Assembly: GCA_021795795.1 (NCBI GenBank)
Contig: JAJYPA010000043.1
Location: 1-30,967, forward strand
Reading direction: 5' to 3'
DNA: 30,967 bases
Source: Pseudomonadota bacterium
GTDB taxonomy: Bacteria > Pseudomonadota > Gammaproteobacteria > Halothiobacillales > Halothiobacillaceae
Part shown: positions 1 through 7,288 of the stretch, piece after piece
Layout: the number at the start of each line of letters is the position of its first letter
Position numbering within the stretch: the first letter of the stretch is position 1
Position numbers and translations under genes: made by a program
The notes under the pieces: model-generated
What the model saw: the letters and a program-made list of their open reading frames with translations, nothing else
Database searches by the model: none
What the model was told of the DNA's origin: nothing

Positions 1-246
1 ACGCTACCGGAGCTGCTGCTGGGGTTGACGGAATACTTTGTGTTTTACAACACGGAACGAATGCACCAGTCGCGGGACTACTGCACGCCGGATGAGGTCT
101 ATCGGACAGCGAGCGGAGGCGGGGCAAGCATTGTGGATAAACTCACTGCGCGAAAAGAATATCGCCAGGAAAAAACAGAATCAAAAACCGGGGCAGCGCC
201 GTGCAGCTGCATGTCAAAGGCTACCCTCTTAAACTCAATGAATTAG
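1..246 (+). CDS. IS3-family transposase, C-terminal fragment (cut by window edge)
   Basis: Frame 1 is open from the first base to a TAG stop at 244-246, giving about 81 residues of a longer protein. It contains FYNTERMHQSRDYCTPDEVYR, close to the FYN-x-ER-x-HQ-x-x-x-x-x-TP-x-E-V signature that ends the integrase (DDE) domain of IS3-family OrfB transposases. The catalytic acidic residues lie upstream and out of view, so activity cannot be judged. The last 40 or so residues are basic and polar and look like a lineage-specific tail. Confidence 0.85.
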   Translation, partial: TLPELLLGLTEYFVFYNTERMHQSRDYCTPDEVYRTASGGGASIVDKLTARKEYRQEKTESKTGAAPCSCMSKATLLNSMN

Positions 247-266
247 TGTCTTGACTGAAGGGTCCA
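1..266 (+). mobile_element. Right end of an IS3-family insertion sequence
   Basis: The window opens inside a transposase reading frame that stops at 246. Twenty bases later comes TGACTGAAGGGTCCA, ending at 266. IS3-family elements usually begin TG and end CA, so I place the right boundary near 266, but the left end and its inverted repeat are outside the window. From about 267 the sequence reads in frame as the end of a CheW protein, so the element appears to have inserted into a cheW gene. The exact boundary and any target duplication cannot be confirmed here. Confidence 0.7.
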
Positions 267-454
267 CTTTAGTCGACAGTGTGGCCGAAGTCATCGCACT
301 GGATGAGGAAATCGTGAATGAGGCCAAGCGCTCGGGCAGTGACGAGGGTTCGTCGCATATTATGGGCGTGGTGACCCAACAATCCGAGAAGGGTAACGAC
401 AAATTGATTATCCTTGTCGATCTCAAAGGATTATCGGATCTCGGTGAAAAATGA
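267..454 (+). pseudogene. cheW: cheW remnant, 5' part removed by the IS insertion
   Basis: After the IS end the frame reads LVDSVAEVIALDEE, then SHIMGVV and DKLIILVDLKGL. These match the last third of CheW, the coupling protein that links chemoreceptors to the CheA kinase: the VDSVSEV strand, the 'xYIxGxA' segment and the LLILLDL strand before the C-terminus. About 60 residues remain of a protein normally about 160 long. No credible start codon or ribosome site lies between the IS and this segment. The stop (452-454) overlaps the next gene's ATG, the translational coupling expected of an intact cheW. An intact 5' half may sit on the far side of the IS, outside the window. A CheW-domain paralogue rather than CheW itself is possible. 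Confidence 0.72.
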
Positions 455-885
455 ATCAATATTGGTTGATCGGTGTGGCAGCTGCCGCTCTGGTGTTGGC
501 TGTGGTCTCTTTGATCGCAATCGCTCGTCTTCAGTCCGCGCTTAAGGCGCAGACCAGTAACGCCCGTTGGTTGCAGGCCCGGATGGAACGGATCGAGAAC
601 GAACAAGGTTCAATTGAGTCTGCACTGGCCGGATTGGGGCGGCACATGGATGGTTTCGACAAGAAGCTCGTCCAGCAGGCTAAGCAGATGGAGCATGTCC
701 AAACGCGTTTTGAAAGTGTCACTGCCAGTGATTCAACCGAACGCGGTTTCGAGAATGCCTTGCGTCTCAGCGCGCAAGGCCGCGTGACCCTGCAGGAGCT
801 TGTCGACGATTTCGGTTTGTCCGAAAGCGAGGCGCAGTTGCTGTTGCGTATCAATCAACCCAACGCCGGTTCAAGGGCAGGTTGA
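451..885 (+). CDS. DUF2802 membrane-anchored protein of the chemotaxis cluster
   Basis: The product has 144 residues. One hydrophobic segment (about residues 4-25) is followed by a polar, coiled-coil-like stretch (about 26-90, rich in Gln, Glu and Lys). The C-terminal part (about 98-138) contains ALRLSAQGRVTLQELVDDFGLSES, a helix-turn-helix-like pattern typical of DUF2802. DUF2802 genes commonly directly follow cheW at the end of polar flagellar/chemotaxis operons in Pseudomonas and relatives; their function is not established. The ATG overlaps the cheW remnant stop by four bases, so translation was probably coupled to cheW. With cheW broken by an IS, expression may now depend on a promoter in or near the IS. 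Confidence 0.8.
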   Translation: MNQYWLIGVAAAALVLAVVSLIAIARLQSALKAQTSNARWLQARMERIENEQGSIESALAGLGRHMDGFDKKLVQQAKQMEHVQTRFESVTASDSTERGFENALRLSAQGRVTLQELVDDFGLSESEAQLLLRINQPNAGSRAG

Positions 886-934
886 AGATCGGCGGAGCCT
901 TCTGATATGTTCACTCCGGCTGCACGGCCGGTAA

Positions 935-2941
935 TCAATTTCTTTTCCGACCCGGAAATAGGTTCTCCCGCCATCGCAACCATTTAAGTTGAAGGCTTAG
1001 ATTCTGTGCCGTTTTTTCAGCCAGTGCCTGGCTGCGTTGACTGAAGCAGGAAGCGTAACGCCATTGCGAAATCAAATGCTGGGTCTGTCTGATTGCAGCC
1101 GCGTAATCGGGCAGGAGCTGTTCCGCACGTCGGCAGTAGGCTTGCAGGGTTTCGCCCGGTTGACGCGTAATGCCCAATTGGGAAAGCTCGGTGGCGACGG
1201 CGAACCACGCGCGATCGACGGGCGGCATTTGTTTTTCCGGGCGGCTAAGATGCCGCCACAAGCCGAAGATCATAAGCCACGCGATTGCGACGACAATAAA
1301 AGCAAATCCAAGCCTTCCCCACTGGCCGAGCTTTTCTAGGCCAAACCATTGCAGCAGATCGGTCTGGGTGCTGCCGCTGTAACCGAGAACATACTGGTTC
1401 CAGCCATTCTCCACTCGATCACTCAGTAACGACCATTGACGAGCAAGACTGTCATTACGGCGCAGCGCGGCGGGTAAAGCTGCGTCTTGTTGGGCGGCTA
1501 GCGCGATGCCGTCGGTAATGCGTTCCGGGGCAACAGTCTGGGTTGGATCGACGCGTATCCAACCCTCGCCTTTGACCCAGATTTCACTCCAGGCATGGGC
1601 ATCGGCCTGACGAACAAGCAGATAATCGCCGTTGACTTCGCCGCCTTGATAACCCGTCACGATTCGGGCGGGAACACCGGCGGCGCGCATGAGCAGCGTG
1701 AACGCACTGGCGTAATATTCGCAATAACCGCGTTTGGTGTCGAACAGGAAGGTGTCCATTCGGTTTTGCTCGGGCAGTTTGCCCGGCGTGAGGGTGTAGC
1801 TGAATCCTTGCGAACGAAAGTAGTTTAATGCCCGGTCACGAATTTCGAGCGGGGCAAGCCCTTTCCATCTTGCTGCCAGCGCCTTGAGTTTAGGGTCGCC
1901 GGCGGGCAGGCTCAGGTTGCGTTCGCGGGTGTCGGCCGATAATCGGCGTTCATCGAGGTGATAACGTATCGCTGAGGTAACGGTGTAACGATAACGATCA
2001 TTCAGTGGGCGAAGCGAAAACAGACTGCCGGTAACACTCAGAACGGATTGCGGCGGCAGCACCGTTGCCATGGCCAAGGTGGGCAAAAACCGACGATCGG
2101 AAGGTTCCAGCGTGACTGTGTATTCAACGGCACTGGTCGGGTCAACACGCACGTTTGGCGCAGGCACGGTCTGCAAAATATTGGGGATATCCGCATGCCA
2201 GGTGTTGTTTGTCTCATCACTCATGACCAAAACCCGCCAATAGCGATCAGCGGGCGGAATCATCGTGCCGCTGAAGTGGACGCGAAATGCCGGTGTCGAA
2301 TCGGTAGACAGCCGTTCAAATTCTCCTGCGGTCAGTTGATCGGATAACCCTGTTCGGGCTTGTGCAGACACAGGTTGTTTGGTGCCCCATAAAGCACCCG
2401 GTGGTCGAGGAAAAAGCAAAAAAAGCAGAAGCGCGATTGGCAAACCGGCCAGCATCAGGCCGGCAGCCGCCTTTATGCGTGGCTTGATCAGGCGGATGTT
2501 CGGGTTGCTCAAACCAATCCAGGCTGTGACCAAGCCTGCGAACAACCCAAGGGAAATCAAGGCGGTGAGTATGCCTTGGTCAAAGAGCAGCAGACTGACG
2601 ATCAGGAAGAACCCCAACAGCAGCAGCGCGAACTGATCCCGCAGTTGCCGGGTTTCGAGCAGTTTGAGCAGGGCACCGAGCGTCAGCAGTGTGACACCGG
2701 GATCACGCCCCCAAAGGCTATGGTAGGTGAACAGCACCAGCAAGCTGATAACCATGGCCAGCAAAATCAGTAGCGGTTTAGGTGGTAAAGGCCAGCCACG
2801 CCATTCGTGCTGCAAGCGCCAGATCAGCCCGAACAACACCAGAGGTATGGCCCAGATGGGCATATGGGGCAGATGCGAGGCGATGGCGAGGGCAATCACG
2901 ATACCCAGGGGACGATCCAGTGGCTGTATCTTGTTGTTCAT
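935..2941 (-). CDS. tgpA: TgpA-type membrane protein (DUF3488 plus transglutaminase-like domain)
   Basis: The product has 668 residues from the ATG at 2941. An upstream in-frame extension exists, but this ATG overlaps the DUF58 stop by four bases (2938-2941), which decides the start. Residues about 10-180 form several membrane helices (DUF3488). A periplasmic region follows with a transglutaminase core: RGYCEYYAS (Cys near 407), DAHAWSEIW (His near 449) and RVDPT (Asp near 465), the full Cys-His-Asp triad. A last membrane helix (about 560-580) precedes a DUF4129-like cytoplasmic tail. The length and layout match Pseudomonas TgpA, whose transglutaminase-like domain is periplasmic and whose substrate is unclear. 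It is co-transcribed with the DUF58 gene. Confidence 0.88.
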   Translation of the reverse strand: MNNKIQPLDRPLGIVIALAIASHLPHMPIWAIPLVLFGLIWRLQHEWRGWPLPPKPLLILLAMVISLLVLFTYHSLWGRDPGVTLLTLGALLKLLETRQLRDQFALLLLGFFLIVSLLLFDQGILTALISLGLFAGLVTAWIGLSNPNIRLIKPRIKAAAGLMLAGLPIALLLFLLFPRPPGALWGTKQPVSAQARTGLSDQLTAGEFERLSTDSTPAFRVHFSGTMIPPADRYWRVLVMSDETNNTWHADIPNILQTVPAPNVRVDPTSAVEYTVTLEPSDRRFLPTLAMATVLPPQSVLSVTGSLFSLRPLNDRYRYTVTSAIRYHLDERRLSADTRERNLSLPAGDPKLKALAARWKGLAPLEIRDRALNYFRSQGFSYTLTPGKLPEQNRMDTFLFDTKRGYCEYYASAFTLLMRAAGVPARIVTGYQGGEVNGDYLLVRQADAHAWSEIWVKGEGWIRVDPTQTVAPERITDGIALAAQQDAALPAALRRNDSLARQWSLLSDRVENGWNQYVLGYSGSTQTDLLQWFGLEKLGQWGRLGFAFIVVAIAWLMIFGLWRHLSRPEKQMPPVDRAWFAVATELSQLGITRQPGETLQAYCRRAEQLLPDYAAAIRQTQHLISQWRYASCFSQRSQALAEKTAQNLSLQLKWLRWRENLFPGRKRN

Positions 2942-3873
2942 GAAGCGAGACGTGGGTGGTGCGCGGGGGAAAACAGGGTCAGCGCTTCGAGACAATGCGT
3001 GACATGGGTTGAGTCAGCACCGTGTCGATCCGATTCGCCTGGTAGTTTGAGTGTGAACGCACGGTGGTCTGCGGCAAGCGACAGAATCCAGCGTGTTAAT
3101 TGTTGTAGTCGGACTTCCGTGTTGCCGGTCAGCAATTTGTAATCGAGGATGATTTCGTCATGTATGGCTTCGCTCGACTGCCAGTACTGGGTAACCAGTT
3201 GCCCTGATCGGGCGTAGTGCTTGAACGCGATCCGGCTCAAGGCGTCGCCGGGCACATAAGTTCTGAGGTGGTCGAACTGATCGTCGCCGGATTGCAGAGA
3301 TACGTCTGCATTTTCCGCATGAGCCGGCAGCACATTAGTTGGCAGGGGTGCTTCGCCTAAGGGTTTGGGATAAACCCACTGCCAATGCGGTAATGATACC
3401 CATTGGGTTTCGGCGGTCCACAAACCAATGGGATAGCGAGTGGAAAGGATGACGTCTGGTGTCGTATAGCGGCCCCGAGGCATTGTGGTTAAGAGAAGCT
3501 CGACTAACTCCGTCCGGCCAGCGGTCAGGTTAATTGTGAGGGGCTCTGCTTCACCGTTCTGATTGAGAGCTTGGCTGATGGCTTGGACGTGAATCGACGG
3601 GTTATTGAGGTTGCTTTCAATCTGAACCGGCCATGCGCCTGCTTCGCCATCAAAACGCGGCAGCGGGCTAAGCGGCCGAATTTGGCAGCTTTTGAGGTGG
3701 CGGCGGGTCTGCCATGCGCTATTGCCCATCAGAGCCAGAAGCAGAAAACTGATGAAGAAGACCAGATTATTGCCATAGTTGATCGCAGCGAGCAGCATGG
3801 CGATCGACAAGGCGATAAATCCAAAGCCGATCTTGTTGGGTCTTATGCGGATTTTCGCAGTGGTCGCCATCAA
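2938..3873 (-). CDS. DUF58 domain protein
   Basis: The product has 311 residues. Two adjacent hydrophobic helices lie near the N-terminus (about residues 15-55). The DUF58 core is seen in LRTYVPGDALSRIAFKHYARSGQL (about 205-230), which resembles the LR-x-Y-x-x-GD-x-x-R-x-I-x-W-x-x-(S/A)AR motif of the family. DUF58 proteins usually stand between a MoxR-type AAA+ ATPase and a TgpA-like transglutaminase. Here TgpA follows with a four-base overlap, but no MoxR gene precedes it in the window. A structured repeat (3899-4040) begins about 25 bases before the ATG and would lie in or near the leader of its mRNA. AAGGATTG upstream of the ATG is an acceptable ribosome site. The molecular role is unknown. 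Confidence 0.85.
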   Translation of the reverse strand: MMATTAKIRIRPNKIGFGFIALSIAMLLAAINYGNNLVFFISFLLLALMGNSAWQTRRHLKSCQIRPLSPLPRFDGEAGAWPVQIESNLNNPSIHVQAISQALNQNGEAEPLTINLTAGRTELVELLLTTMPRGRYTTPDVILSTRYPIGLWTAETQWVSLPHWQWVYPKPLGEAPLPTNVLPAHAENADVSLQSGDDQFDHLRTYVPGDALSRIAFKHYARSGQLVTQYWQSSEAIHDEIILDYKLLTGNTEVRLQQLTRWILSLAADHRAFTLKLPGESDRHGADSTHVTHCLEALTLFSPAHHPRLAS

Positions 3874-4246
3874 ACAATCCTTGAAGTTCCTTAAGTAAAT
3901 GCTGATTTATTCCATCCTTGGAATAAATCAGCTCGCTCATCGCGGTACACGTCCGCGATGGCGCTCACGAATCAAAGACGTACGTCTTTGTTCGTGTTGG
4001 GGCATCCTGCCCCAAACGGGAAGCACAGAATAAATCAGCGCTTCCTTAAGTCTGTGCCACGGAGTCGATCTCTTGGTCAATCTGACCAACCTGATCGTAG
4101 TCTAGCCGACTGGTCTTTTTTCATGGGCTTACTTCATGCCGATGTCGTCGTGGTTTGCTGTTAAAATCTGGGTTCAAGAGCAGTCGGGATGAGCGATCGT
4201 TCATGCTGAACATATCAGGTAACGGGTTTAAGGAAGGAGTCAGCAC
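3874..4246. other. Divergent intergenic region with structured repeat
   Basis: This 373-base region separates the DUF58 gene (minus) from the PerM-like gene (plus), so promoters for both should lie here. Bases 3899-4040 are a multi-hairpin repeat described separately. The rest (4051-4246) holds no convincing gene and no RNA gene I recognise. AAGGAAGGAG just before 4247 is a strong ribosome site for the plus-strand gene. I could not identify a clear -35/-10 pair. Confidence 0.6.
3899..4040. repeat. Structured intergenic repeat, copy A (four hairpins)
   Basis: The stretch contains four strong inverted repeats in a row. Helix X pairs 3901-3914 with 3919-3932 (14 bp, perfect, loop TCCT). Helix Y pairs 3938-3945 with 3953-3960 (8 bp, perfect). 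Helix Z pairs 3973-3981 with 3982-3990 (perfect palindrome) and continues with 3966-3971 against 3991-3996. Helix W pairs 3997-4004 with 4008-4015 (8 bp, loop TCC). A second copy of the X right arm lies at 4028-4039 and could pair instead with 3901-3912. CTTAAG at 3890-3895 and 4045-4050 extends the outer inverted repeat. There are no U-runs after the hairpins, so these are not ordinary terminators. Copies B (19885) and C (12304) share length, junctions and helix order. Confidence 0.85.
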
Positions 4247-5338
4247 ATGCGTTGGATTGTGATTGGTAGTCTGGCGTTGGCAATGTACATCGTGTACTTG
4301 CTGTCGCCCATTTTGACCCCGTTTCTGGCCGGTGCGGTTCTGGCTTATCTGTTCGACCCTCTGGTTACACGGATGGTCGGCTGGAAAATCAACCGCACAT
4401 TGGGCACCACGGTGGTCTTTTTCGTCATTATGCTCGTGATGATACTGGCGGTACTGGCGTTGGTGCCTGTGATCATCAATCAGGCCGTCAAACTGGTCAC
4501 CGTATTTCCGAAACTGCTTACGATGCTCCAGGATCAGCTGGTTCCCTACCTTAATGGTAGGCTGGGCCTCGACATCAATCTCAATTCGGTGACGCAGCTC
4601 ACCGTTCAGCATGCGCAGGAAATCGGCACTGTGCTGGCAAAGAGTGCTACCGTCGTGTTCGGCAATGGCAGTGCTGTTGTCCTTTCCATGATGAATCTGA
4701 TCCTGATCCCCGTGATCGGCTTTTACCTGCTGCGTGACTGGCCGCAATTACTCCAGAAAATACAGGCACTGATGCCGCGCCAACAGGAACCGCAATGGGT
4801 GGCTTTGGCGCAGGAATCCAACCAGATGCTGGGTGGGTTCCTGCGTGGGCAATTGGCTGTCATGCTCGCGAACGGGATTACCTATGCCATCGGCCTGACC
4901 GTGGTGGGACTGGAAACCGGCGTGGTCATCGGCATGGCAGCGGGGATGCTCAGCTTCGTGCCCTATCTGGGTAATGTCATTGGCATCACGACCGCCTTGA
5001 TCGCGATGTATATCCAGACTGGCGAGTTCATGCCATTACTTTGGGTGCTCATAGTCTTCGTTATCGGGCAAACACTGGAAAGTGTCCTCTGGCAGCCGCG
5101 TTTTGTGGGTGAGCGTATCGGTTTGCACCCGGTGGCGGTTATTTTTGCCGTGATGGCAGGTGGTGTGTTGTTCGGGTTTTTCGGCGTGCTGCTGGCGCTA
5201 CCGGTATCGGCCATTCTTGTCGTGCTCGGGCGCCATGCGTTGAAATGGTACCGCGAAAGCCCGTTTTATGAGGATGCGGATAAGGTCAAGATACTGCTGG
5301 CCCCATTTAAGGATAACGTAGCGGAAAAATCAAAGTGA
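4247..5338 (+). CDS. AI-2E family transporter / PerM-like membrane protein
   Basis: The product has 363 residues and about seven to eight membrane helices. An early pair (about residues 5-30) and another at about 58-85 are followed by a soluble stretch (about 85-140), then closely packed helices from about 145 to 340. The late GVVIGMAAGMLSFVPYLGNV and PVAVIFAVMAGGVLFGF segments are characteristic of the UPF0118/AI-2E (PerM) family. Members are described as exporters or permeases, including TqsA of E. coli, but substrates are mostly unknown, so I give no symbol. AAGGAGTCAGCACATG fixes the start. The hda gene follows after 40 bases; a PerM-Hda pairing is common in gammaproteobacteria such as Pseudomonas. 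Confidence 0.88.
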   Translation: MRWIVIGSLALAMYIVYLLSPILTPFLAGAVLAYLFDPLVTRMVGWKINRTLGTTVVFFVIMLVMILAVLALVPVIINQAVKLVTVFPKLLTMLQDQLVPYLNGRLGLDINLNSVTQLTVQHAQEIGTVLAKSATVVFGNGSAVVLSMMNLILIPVIGFYLLRDWPQLLQKIQALMPRQQEPQWVALAQESNQMLGGFLRGQLAVMLANGITYAIGLTVVGLETGVVIGMAAGMLSFVPYLGNVIGITTALIAMYIQTGEFMPLLWVLIVFVIGQTLESVLWQPRFVGERIGLHPVAVIFAVMAGGVLFGFFGVLLALPVSAILVVLGRHALKWYRESPFYEDADKVKILLAPFKDNVAEKSK

Positions 5339-5378
5339 TCCCTTCGTCCATGCCGGAAAACGCTGTTTAACGCTCCCT

Positions 5379-6080
5379 ATGAACACTTCAGGCAAGATGC
5401 AGCAGATACCGTTGGATCTGGCGCTGAACGCGCCGCGTTCGCTCGACGGGTTCATCGGTGGTGAAAACCTGCTTTTGCGCGCCTTGATCACTCAGCTTGC
5501 GCTCGGGCGGGGAGAAGCTCAGCTATTCATTCATGGCACACAGAATAGTGGCAAGACCCATCTGGCCCAGGCGGCCTGTTTCTATGCGGGGCAACGGGGG
5601 CGTTCTGCCGCTTACGTTGATGTGAAGAAAAATCCGACTCACCTCGATCGCATGAATCTGTCGCAGATTGATCTGCTGGTTCTGGATGACGTGGATGCGC
5701 TGGCGGGAGATGAGCAGGGCGAGTTCCAGCTGTTCGATCTCATCAACCGTTTGCGTGAGCAGGAAACCCCCTTGTTGATGACAGCCAGCCTGCCGCCTGC
5801 CGCGTGCGGATTCCAGTTGCCCGATCTCTTGTCGCGTTTGGGCTGGGGCATCACGATGCTGATTCACACACCGAATGAGGCGGAAAAAATCGAGCTATTG
5901 CGGCGCAAGGCCCAGGAGCGTGGATTCGATCTGCCGTTTGAAAGTGCCGTCTACCTGCTTCAGCGTAGCCCGAGAGATCTGGGCAGCTTGCTACATATCA
6001 TTCAGGATCTCGATCACGCTTCATTGAGTGCTCAGCGTAAATTGACGATTCCGTTTGTCCGCTCAGTGCTGTTTTCCTGA
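5379..6080 (+). CDS. hda: DnaA regulatory inactivator Hda
   Basis: The product has 233 residues and is related to the AAA+ part of DnaA without its DNA-binding domain. QIPLDL near residue 9 fits the beta-clamp-binding motif (Q-x-x-L-x-L) by which Hda docks on the sliding clamp. GTQNSGKTHLAQA (about 53-65) is the Walker A region, and DLLVLDDVDAL (about 93-103) is Walker B. Hda with the loaded clamp stimulates ATP hydrolysis by DnaA and prevents over-initiation of replication. ATGs occur at 5379 and seven codons later; both leave the clamp motif intact. It lies downstream of the PerM-like gene and converges with the unknown gene at 6093. Confidence 0.9.
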   Translation: MNTSGKMQQIPLDLALNAPRSLDGFIGGENLLLRALITQLALGRGEAQLFIHGTQNSGKTHLAQAACFYAGQRGRSAAYVDVKKNPTHLDRMNLSQIDLLVLDDVDALAGDEQGEFQLFDLINRLREQETPLLMTASLPPAACGFQLPDLLSRLGWGITMLIHTPNEAEKIELLRRKAQERGFDLPFESAVYLLQRSPRDLGSLLHIIQDLDHASLSAQRKLTIPFVRSVLFS

Positions 6081-6092
6081 GCTCCGGTCAGC

Positions 6093-6674
6093 TCACTTGG
6101 GCTTTTCTTCCTCATAGGACTGCCGCAAACGATCCAGCCCCTTTTTATAGGCTTCGGCGTCGCCATAATCGAAAAATTCGGGATATCGGTCGTGCGCGGA
6201 ACTAACTCGCCGGGCATATTTGATCGGGCACCAGTATTGTTCTGTTCGGGCCGCAACCTCGCGAGCGTACGCAACGACACCATTGCCATAGGAGCAATAC
6301 AGGCAGTTCAATTTTTCAATCAGATTCAGGTAGGGCAAGTCCTCGCGCCCGAAGATGAGGTAATCCGAACGGCGTGCCTTGGGGATGCCGTAAATCGGAA
6401 AGCAGATTGTCTGATAGAGCGTGACGAATAAGTCGAGCAAAAAGAAAGGAATCCAGCCGAGATAAATCACCGGCGCGGTGAGCATTGTCAGCGGTTTTGT
6501 CTTGATGAGAAATCGCAGTAGCCCCGTTTTGTAGCGCTTTTGTTGCTGCTGAAAATCCTCGGCCAGATGGGTACGTTTTTCTTCGAACGCTTCGATGGAT
6601 TTGAGGTATTCAGCCTCAAGCTCTTCCTGCAGGCCGCGAATGCGGGCGCGTATTTCGTCGATGTTTTTTTCCAT
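6093..6674 (-). CDS. Unknown membrane-associated protein with conserved-looking cysteines
   Basis: The product has 193 residues and no family I can name with confidence. Residues 1-50 are strongly charged and predicted helical or coiled-coil (EEKRTHLAEDFQQQQKR). Residues about 62-98 form one or two hydrophobic segments (LTAPVIYLGWIPFFLLDLF). The C-terminal half is aromatic, with NCLYCSYGNG (a C-x-x-C pair) and EQYWCPIKYARR, which suggests a metal- or redox-binding soluble domain. The tail is polar. The gene ends 13 bases from hda, convergent. GAAAAAAACATCG follows the ATG at 6674, and AAGACC lies a few bases upstream as a modest ribosome site. I infer a real, probably conserved gene from length, composition and the patterned cysteines. 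Confidence 0.7.
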   Translation of the reverse strand: MEKNIDEIRARIRGLQEELEAEYLKSIEAFEEKRTHLAEDFQQQQKRYKTGLLRFLIKTKPLTMLTAPVIYLGWIPFFLLDLFVTLYQTICFPIYGIPKARRSDYLIFGREDLPYLNLIEKLNCLYCSYGNGVVAYAREVAARTEQYWCPIKYARRVSSAHDRYPEFFDYGDAEAYKKGLDRLRQSYEEEKPK

Positions 6675-6730
6675 GAAGGTCTTCTGGCTCGCTAAAGTGC
6701 CGGACCCTCTTGAGGCAGTCTTGCGGCGGT

Positions 6731-6758
6731 CAAAAAAAACGCCAGTTGATCTGGCGTT
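6731..6758 (-). terminator. Rho-independent terminator after the CZB gene
   Basis: Read on the minus strand, AACGCCAG, a five-base loop and CTGGCGTT form a perfect 8-bp stem (6751-6758 with 6738-6745), followed by a run of Ts (6732-6739 as As on the plus strand). It lies 51 bases beyond the stop of the CZB gene and separates it from the unknown gene at 6093-6674. Confidence 0.85.
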
Positions 6759-6808
6759 GGAGGATCAGCTGGCAGTAGGCTGAACAATAGGGATGTGAAT
6801 CCGTGGCA

Positions 6809-7210
6809 CTAGGCCTGCTTGGCGAAACGTGTAATGGTGGCACGCAACAGCGCATTGCAGGCGGCGGCAAACAGGCTTTGCAATTCCGAGAATTCCTGGA
6901 AGAGTTCCTCTTCGACTTCCTTGCTGTCATTCCGGCTTGCTATCAACGCATTGGCCGACTCGTGCATCTGCTTGTGCAAGTCGCGAACGGCGTCAAATTC
7001 AGCTTTGTGCGCAGGGGGAATCTCCGTGCGGTCCAGAAATTGCCCGAATTTGCAATCGTGATGCCCTTGAATGTGCTTGCTCTGATCAAACAGCAGGGCT
7101 GCCATGATCCGGCTGTACCAGGCAAAATGCCAATAGGTTACCTCTTCGAATTCATTGATGAATTGGTCGTAGTCAAAGGTATTGGCTTTTGTCGAATGGT
7201 GCGCAGTCAT
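6809..7210 (-). CDS. Stand-alone CZB (chemoreceptor zinc-binding) domain protein
   Basis: The product has 133 residues from the ATG at 7210, which GGGGATACC precedes as ribosome site; a TTG eight codons earlier is less likely. It carries the CZB ligand set with the right spacing: His28 (TYWHFAW), Cys53 (HHDCKFGQF), then His79 and His83 (DLHKQMHE). In known CZB domains, such as that of the diguanylate cyclase DgcZ, this 3His-1Cys set binds zinc tightly; others respond to hypochlorous acid through the Cys. The domain fills almost the whole protein, with no receptor, GGDEF or membrane part, so it may act as a free zinc or oxidant sensor with an unknown partner. It is a monocistronic unit ended by a terminator. 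A hemerythrin-like annotation might be given by weak searches, but the ligands fit CZB better. Confidence 0.82.
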   Translation of the reverse strand: MTAHHSTKANTFDYDQFINEFEEVTYWHFAWYSRIMAALLFDQSKHIQGHHDCKFGQFLDRTEIPPAHKAEFDAVRDLHKQMHESANALIASRNDSKEVEEELFQEFSELQSLFAAACNALLRATITRFAKQA

Positions 7211-7288
7211 GGTATCCCCAAGTGTCAAGTTCAATCACGAGTGTAGCTGTGAAATCTGTGCTTGTCAGTGTGGTATTTCACTCAATGC

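Noticed and set aside
3997..4015. Helix W of copy A as a Rho-independent terminator
   Set aside because: There is no U-run on either strand and it is flanked by other hairpins of the repeat element.
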